Assembly: GCA_900544445.1 (NCBI GenBank)
Contig: UQVK01000084.1
Location: 1 to 17,804, forward strand
Origin: an uncultured Lachnospiraceae bacterium
GTDB taxonomy: Bacteria > Bacillota > Clostridia > Lachnospirales > Lachnospiraceae
DNA length: 17,804 nucleotides
Direction of reading: 5' to 3'
Shown: positions 14,914 to 17,804 of the stretch, one piece after another
Layout: every line of letters begins with the position of its first letter
Position numbering within the stretch: position 1 is the stretch's first letter
Notes under the pieces: generated by a model
What the model saw: the letters and a program-made list of their open reading frames with translations, nothing else
The model's database searches: none
What the model was told of the DNA's origin: nothing
Program-made: the position numbers and the translations under genes

Positions 14914-16570
14914 AAAAAAACGGTTTCTGAAACTCTTTATATTAACCCTCATAACCCCCGTTTTCGATCTTTTCAGCTTCTCTGCGGTCATTCTCATTCT
15001 GAACGCTGCCGTTGAAAGCGGACGTCCTTCTTCCCATCAGCTTCTGCTTCTGGTCTGCCTGGGAACCGCATCATTTCTGAAAAGCTTTTTTGAACTGTAC
15101 AAAAACCGCGTGCAGAACCATTTCATCAATTTCGGCTCGCAGAAGATATCCGTTAAAATATTCGAACTGCTTCAGAAGGAAGACCTTTCCCAGCATAATG
15201 AAAAGACCCCCATGCAGGCGCTTGCCATCGTCCGTGAGGATTCCCTTGTCTGTATGGAGACTCTTACGGGCTGCATCATACTGTGGACGAACAGCATAAC
15301 ACTGGCGGGTTTTTTTATCATTCTTATATATTCCCTGAAGCTTCCCGGCGTTCTTGTCTGCGCAGCGCTGACCGCCTGCATGATTTTCCTTTACCGTCAT
15401 ACCAGGGCTCAGATGGAAATTTTCGGGGAAAGGCGCAGAGCGTATTCCATCAGGAGCAACGCTCAGGTAACGATCGCTTTCGGGATGTTCAAGGAGCTAC
15501 GCTTCGACAGAAGAACCGTTCTCCTGTCGGACAGATATGAGGAAATCAGCCGGACCTGCGCCGAAATCCAGAGTGATTATCAGAACAGGCTTCAGGCTCT
15601 GGCTATTCTGCTGCAAGATTCTATCCTGACAATCCTGCCCTTTGCCCTGGCCGTCATCCTGAAAACGGGAGTCTACTCCGCCGGACTGCTGGCGCAGTTT
15701 ACGGTCAGCCTTTCCCTGATTCTCCGGATGCTGCCTATGGCGGCAGGAATCGTCAGCCGCGAGATCCATATCATGTACGCGCATAAATCCTGCGACTCCG
15801 TGCGGAATTCTCTGGAAGAGTACCGAAGTATGAAGCAGAGGGAAAAAGAGGCGCAGGCTAAAAGGCTGAAAAAAATCACTCTGAAGAACGGCCTGTATAT
15901 AAGGAATATGACCTTCGGATACAACGACAGGCAGAAAATCTTTGATTCCGTATCCATCGATCTTCCAGCAGGAAAAACCATCGCAGTAATCGGGACCACC
16001 GGTTCCGGCAAGACCACCTTTCTCGATCTTGTGCTGGGGCTGCTAAAACCCTGGACGGGAAGCATCTTTTATGATGATTATGACATCGTCGCCGGTGCCG
16101 ATTCGGAGGGCGAATGCCGCGCGGACATCGGCGGCGTCGTAAGCTATATCCCACAGACGGTTTTTATGAACGGAGAGACTGTGAAAAACAATGTGGCTTT
16201 TCCGGAGCGGGAGCAGGATATCGATGAAAAACGGGTGATCAGCTGTCTTCAACACGCACAGGTATGGGACGAGGTCGCGGCAATGCCGCAGGGTATGGAT
16301 ACCGTCATCGGGGAAAACGGAACGGCCATTTCCGGAGGGCAGAGACAGCGGATCGCTCTCGCAAGAGCCCTGTACAAGGATTTTGAAATGCTGGTCATGG
16401 ACGAGGCCACCGCTGCCCTCGATATGGAAACCGAAAAAGCGGTGATCGATTCCGTCAGACAGGTGAAAGGGAGCAAAACCCTTCTGATGGTGACTCATCA
16501 TATGAGCCTGGCAGACGAATGCGAACTGTTGTATAAAATTGAAAACCGAAAGATAATCCGGATCCGATAA
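14867..16570 (+). CDS. ABC exporter / flippase (fused membrane and ATPase domains)
   Basis: A 567-residue half-transporter of the MsbA/PglK type, working as a dimer. Residues 20-330 form the membrane domain with about six helices. The ATPase domain has Walker A GTTGSGKTT (376-384), Q-loop Gln430 (YIPQTVF), signature ISGGQ (488-492), Walker B LVMDE (509-513), D-loop AALD and H-loop His544. The ATPase looks complete. With no Wzx-type flippase in the operon, it is the best candidate to move the lipid-linked glycan across the membrane (inference; a peptide or lipid exporter is the alternative). AAGGA lies nine bases before the ATG, inside the upstream glycosyltransferase. Last gene of the operon. 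Confidence 0.9.
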   Translation: MFKMFYCLTGILEKDEKKRFLKLFILTLITPVFDLFSFSAVILILNAAVESGRPSSHQLLLLVCLGTASFLKSFFELYKNRVQNHFINFGSQKISVKIFELLQKEDLSQHNEKTPMQALAIVREDSLVCMETLTGCIILWTNSITLAGFFIILIYSLKLPGVLVCAALTACMIFLYRHTRAQMEIFGERRRAYSIRSNAQVTIAFGMFKELRFDRRTVLLSDRYEEISRTCAEIQSDYQNRLQALAILLQDSILTILPFALAVILKTGVYSAGLLAQFTVSLSLILRMLPMAAGIVSREIHIMYAHKSCDSVRNSLEEYRSMKQREKEAQAKRLKKITLKNGLYIRNMTFGYNDRQKIFDSVSIDLPAGKTIAVIGTTGSGKTTFLDLVLGLLKPWTGSIFYDDYDIVAGADSEGECRADIGGVVSYIPQTVFMNGETVKNNVAFPEREQDIDEKRVISCLQHAQVWDEVAAMPQGMDTVIGENGTAISGGQRQRIALARALYKDFEMLVMDEATAALDMETEKAVIDSVRQVKGSKTLLMVTHHMSLADECELLYKIENRKIIRIR

Positions 16571-16619
16571 AACTGCTTTATCCCGTTTGTCCGCCCTCTG
16601 CCCGCAGAAGGCGGACAAA
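16566..16619. terminator. Hairpins between the converging operon and LysR gene
   Basis: Two inverted repeats sit at the meeting point. GATAAA (16566-16571) pairs with TTTATC (16577-16582) across both stop codons. TTTGTCCGCC (16586-16595) pairs with GGCGGACAAA (16610-16619) around a 14-base loop inside the LysR 3' end. Neither has a clean T-run, so termination is plausible but weak. Confidence 0.4.
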
Positions 16620-17465
16620 TGTCTTTAATACCTCATTCCCCCGCAGGCTGCGGTAATAAATGCCAAAGGATATGGGATCCATTCCCTCCATGGGAATCCG
16701 AAGCAGCGGCGCGTTCAACGGGACAAACAGCTCCGGCATCACACAGATACCAAAGCCCGCCTGCACCAGAATGGCTGCCGCTTCCACCGATTCGCAGAAA
16801 TACAACTCCGGAAGGGGTCTTCCTTCCACCAGCCTGCCCTGCATCTGCCCCATGGAGGCCGGAAGCAGGGTAGGCGTGAACAGAACCAGCCTTTCTCCCT
16901 TCAGATCCTGCGCCGAAACAGATTCTCTGCCCGCAAACCGGTGCCCCTTTTCACAGATGCAGACGATCCGGATCTTCTTCATTTCCCGATAGACCGCCGG
17001 AACTTTGATGGTTTCAGCCTCCCGAAAACCGATGACCGCATCCATATCCCCTTCCTCCAGCTGCCGGTAAAGATGTCTGGCTGGGGTCATCTGAAGCCTG
17101 GGATGCAGATCCGGGTAAAGCTCCGAAAGCTTCTTCAGGATATCTGAAAGCTGAAACAGCCCGGCAAAGCTGTAGCACCCCAGCGTCAGGGGCCGTATTT
17201 TCCGGCTGTCCGGATTCTCAAAGCGTTTTCTGGCCCGCTCAGAAACCTCCACCACCTGTTTTGCATCCTGCAGAAAAATCTTCCCCTCCTCCGTCAGCTT
17301 CACACTCCTTGTGGAACGGTTCAGCAGCCTGACATTCAGTTCTTTCTCCAGAGCATGAATCTGCTGGGTGACCGCGGGCTGGGTGACGTGAAGCTGCTCC
17401 GCCGCCCGCGCAAAGCTCAGATTTTCCGCCACCGCCACAAAACATTCCATCTGAAATATGGTCAT
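16578..17465 (-). CDS. LysR-family transcriptional regulator
   Basis: A 295-residue protein of normal LTTR length. Residues 1-60 are the winged helix-turn-helix (MTIFQMECFVAVAENLSFAR, then AAEQLHVTQPAVTQQIHALE, then LLNRSTRSVKLTEEG). Residues 90-290 form the substrate-binding-like effector domain. The ligand is not evident. Start chosen at 17465 because GGAGG lies five bases upstream and homology begins exactly there; the in-frame extension to 17627 is read from a hairpin-rich leader and is not credible as protein. It converges on the glycan operon and is divergent from a promoter leaving the window, so by LTTR custom it probably regulates the unseen right-hand gene and itself. Confidence 0.92.
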   Translation of the reverse strand: MTIFQMECFVAVAENLSFARAAEQLHVTQPAVTQQIHALEKELNVRLLNRSTRSVKLTEEGKIFLQDAKQVVEVSERARKRFENPDSRKIRPLTLGCYSFAGLFQLSDILKKLSELYPDLHPRLQMTPARHLYRQLEEGDMDAVIGFREAETIKVPAVYREMKKIRIVCICEKGHRFAGRESVSAQDLKGERLVLFTPTLLPASMGQMQGRLVEGRPLPELYFCESVEAAAILVQAGFGICVMPELFVPLNAPLLRIPMEGMDPISFGIYYRSLRGNEVLKTFVRLLRAEGGQTG

Positions 17466-17477
17466 TTTTACCTCCAT

Positions 17478-17629
17478 GCCGAAGCGTTGCTGAGGCCCGC
17501 GAGCCGAACCTCCGGTTCGACGTCTGCGCCGGAATAGAAATCCCATACTGGGATTTCTATTCCGGGGATTTGCGACGCCTCGGCGCAAATTCGGATTGAA
17601 AAATAAGCCATCGGGCTTATTTTTCAATC
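17478..17629 (-). other. Highly structured 5' leader or REP-like element upstream of LysR
   Basis: The 339 bases upstream of the LysR start contain no credible gene. This part can fold into four hairpins. 17594-17609 pairs with 17614-17629 (16 bp). 17568-17574 pairs with 17584-17590 (7 bp). 17529-17545 pairs with 17549-17565 (17 bp, perfect). 17505-17510 pairs with 17514-17519 (6 bp). Alternatively 17572-17584 can pair with 17478-17490 (12 of 13, one wobble), which excludes the second hairpin and brings a stem to within two bases of the LysR ribosome site. It may be a regulatory leader or an inserted palindromic repeat. Confidence 0.6.
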
Positions 17630-17640
17630 TTTACTACTTT

Positions 17641-17661
17641 TTAATAAGCTTCTCTTATTAA
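17641..17661. promoter_or_regulatory. Dyad operator, LTTR-type, at the LysR start site
   Basis: TTAATAAG (17641-17648) and CTTATTAA (17654-17661) are perfect 8-bp arms with a 5-base centre, containing the ATAA-N7-TTAT pattern described for some LysR-type proteins such as CcpC. It lies at the predicted transcription start of the LysR gene, a position suited to autorepression. Binding is inferred. Confidence 0.5.
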
Positions 17662-17689
17662 TTATAATATTTTCTAAATTCACATTCAA
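17661..17689 (-). promoter_or_regulatory. Sigma-A-type promoter of the LysR gene
   Basis: On the minus strand TTGAAT (17689-17684) and a consensus TATAAT (17666-17661) are separated by exactly 17 bases. The predicted start near 17654 gives a leader of about 190 bases containing all of the hairpins between 17478 and 17629. Confidence 0.72.
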
Positions 17690-17706
17690 GCGCGCCTTCC
17701 TATAAT
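17679..17706 (+). promoter_or_regulatory. Divergent sigma-A-type promoter leaving the window
   Basis: TTCACA (17679-17684) and a perfect TATAAT (17701-17706) are 16 bases apart on the plus strand. The -35 box overlaps the -35 box of the LysR promoter by one base. It would transcribe an unseen gene to the right, the usual arrangement for an LTTR and its target. Confidence 0.55.
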
Positions 17707-17744
17707 AGTTCGTAGAGTAAACCAATTTGGGTTACAGTTCACTC

Positions 17745-17804
17745 GTCCGCCAGAACCAGTCAGATGTCGTGCTTGCACGAACAGATGACTGGCTCTGAGC
17801 GGAC
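17745..17804 (+). repeat. Long imperfect inverted repeat at the window edge
   Basis: Three nested arms are aligned. GTCCGC (17745-17750) pairs with GCGGAC (17799-17804), CCAGTCA (17756-17762) with TGACTGG (17786-17792), and TCGTGC (17767-17772) with GCACGA (17775-17780). The unpaired bases between the arms sit opposite each other as internal loops of similar size. It begins about 30 bases after the predicted start of the rightward transcript. The element may continue past the window. Confidence 0.6.

Noticed and set aside
17466..17627. 54-codon N-terminal extension of the LysR protein
   Set aside because: It is read from strong hairpins, is rich in Arg and Asn and unlike LTTR sequence, and GGAGG stands directly before the family-typical start at 17465.

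Overview
The window most resembles a chromosomal segment from a gut-type clostridium, probably Lachnospiraceae. The grounds are roughly 50% G+C by eye, strong AGGAGG-type ribosome sites, sigma-A-like promoters, a RelQ-type small alarmone synthetase, and a large secreted protein with leucine-rich and InlB-like repeats. This placement is inference; there is no taxonomic marker beyond tRNA-Gly genes.

Layout. (1) 1-245: a tRNA-Gly cluster (partial GCC, then TCC, then GCC) with a terminator. (2) 341-2938, minus strand: a tight three-gene operon of small alarmone synthetase, HD-domain phosphohydrolase and GNAT acetyltransferase. (3) 3153-6356, plus strand: a 1067-residue cell-surface protein with a signal peptide, repeat and Ig-like regions, low-complexity linkers and a C-terminal membrane anchor, read from its own promoter and closed by a strong terminator. 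(4) 6459-6773, minus strand: a small AT-rich XRE-type regulator, divergent from the next block. (5) 6927-16570, plus strand: nine overlapping or closely spaced genes forming one surface-glycan operon. (6) 16578-17465, minus strand: a LysR-type regulator convergent with the operon. Its 339-base upstream region holds its promoter, a dyad operator, a highly structured leader and a second promoter pointing out of the window.

The glycan operon encodes a Wzy/O-antigen-ligase-like membrane protein, a GT2 glycosyltransferase, a zinc-cluster plus AP2 DNA-binding protein, a coenzyme F420 hydrogenase beta-subunit C-terminal-domain protein, a free-standing two-cluster ferredoxin, a polysaccharide pyruvyl transferase, a GT2-DUF1919 fusion, another GT2 and an ABC exporter. 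A reasonable model is that the glycosyltransferases build a lipid-linked oligosaccharide, the pyruvyl transferase and the redox pair modify it, the ABC protein flips it and the Wzy-like protein polymerises or ligates it. No priming transferase, Wzx flippase or Wzz is present in the window, so the pathway is incomplete here or unusual. The most distinctive points are the AP2 protein inside the operon, the redox module split into two genes in reversed order (the two parts are usually one polypeptide), the GT2-DUF1919 fusion, and the alarmone synthetase coupled to an HD hydrolase.
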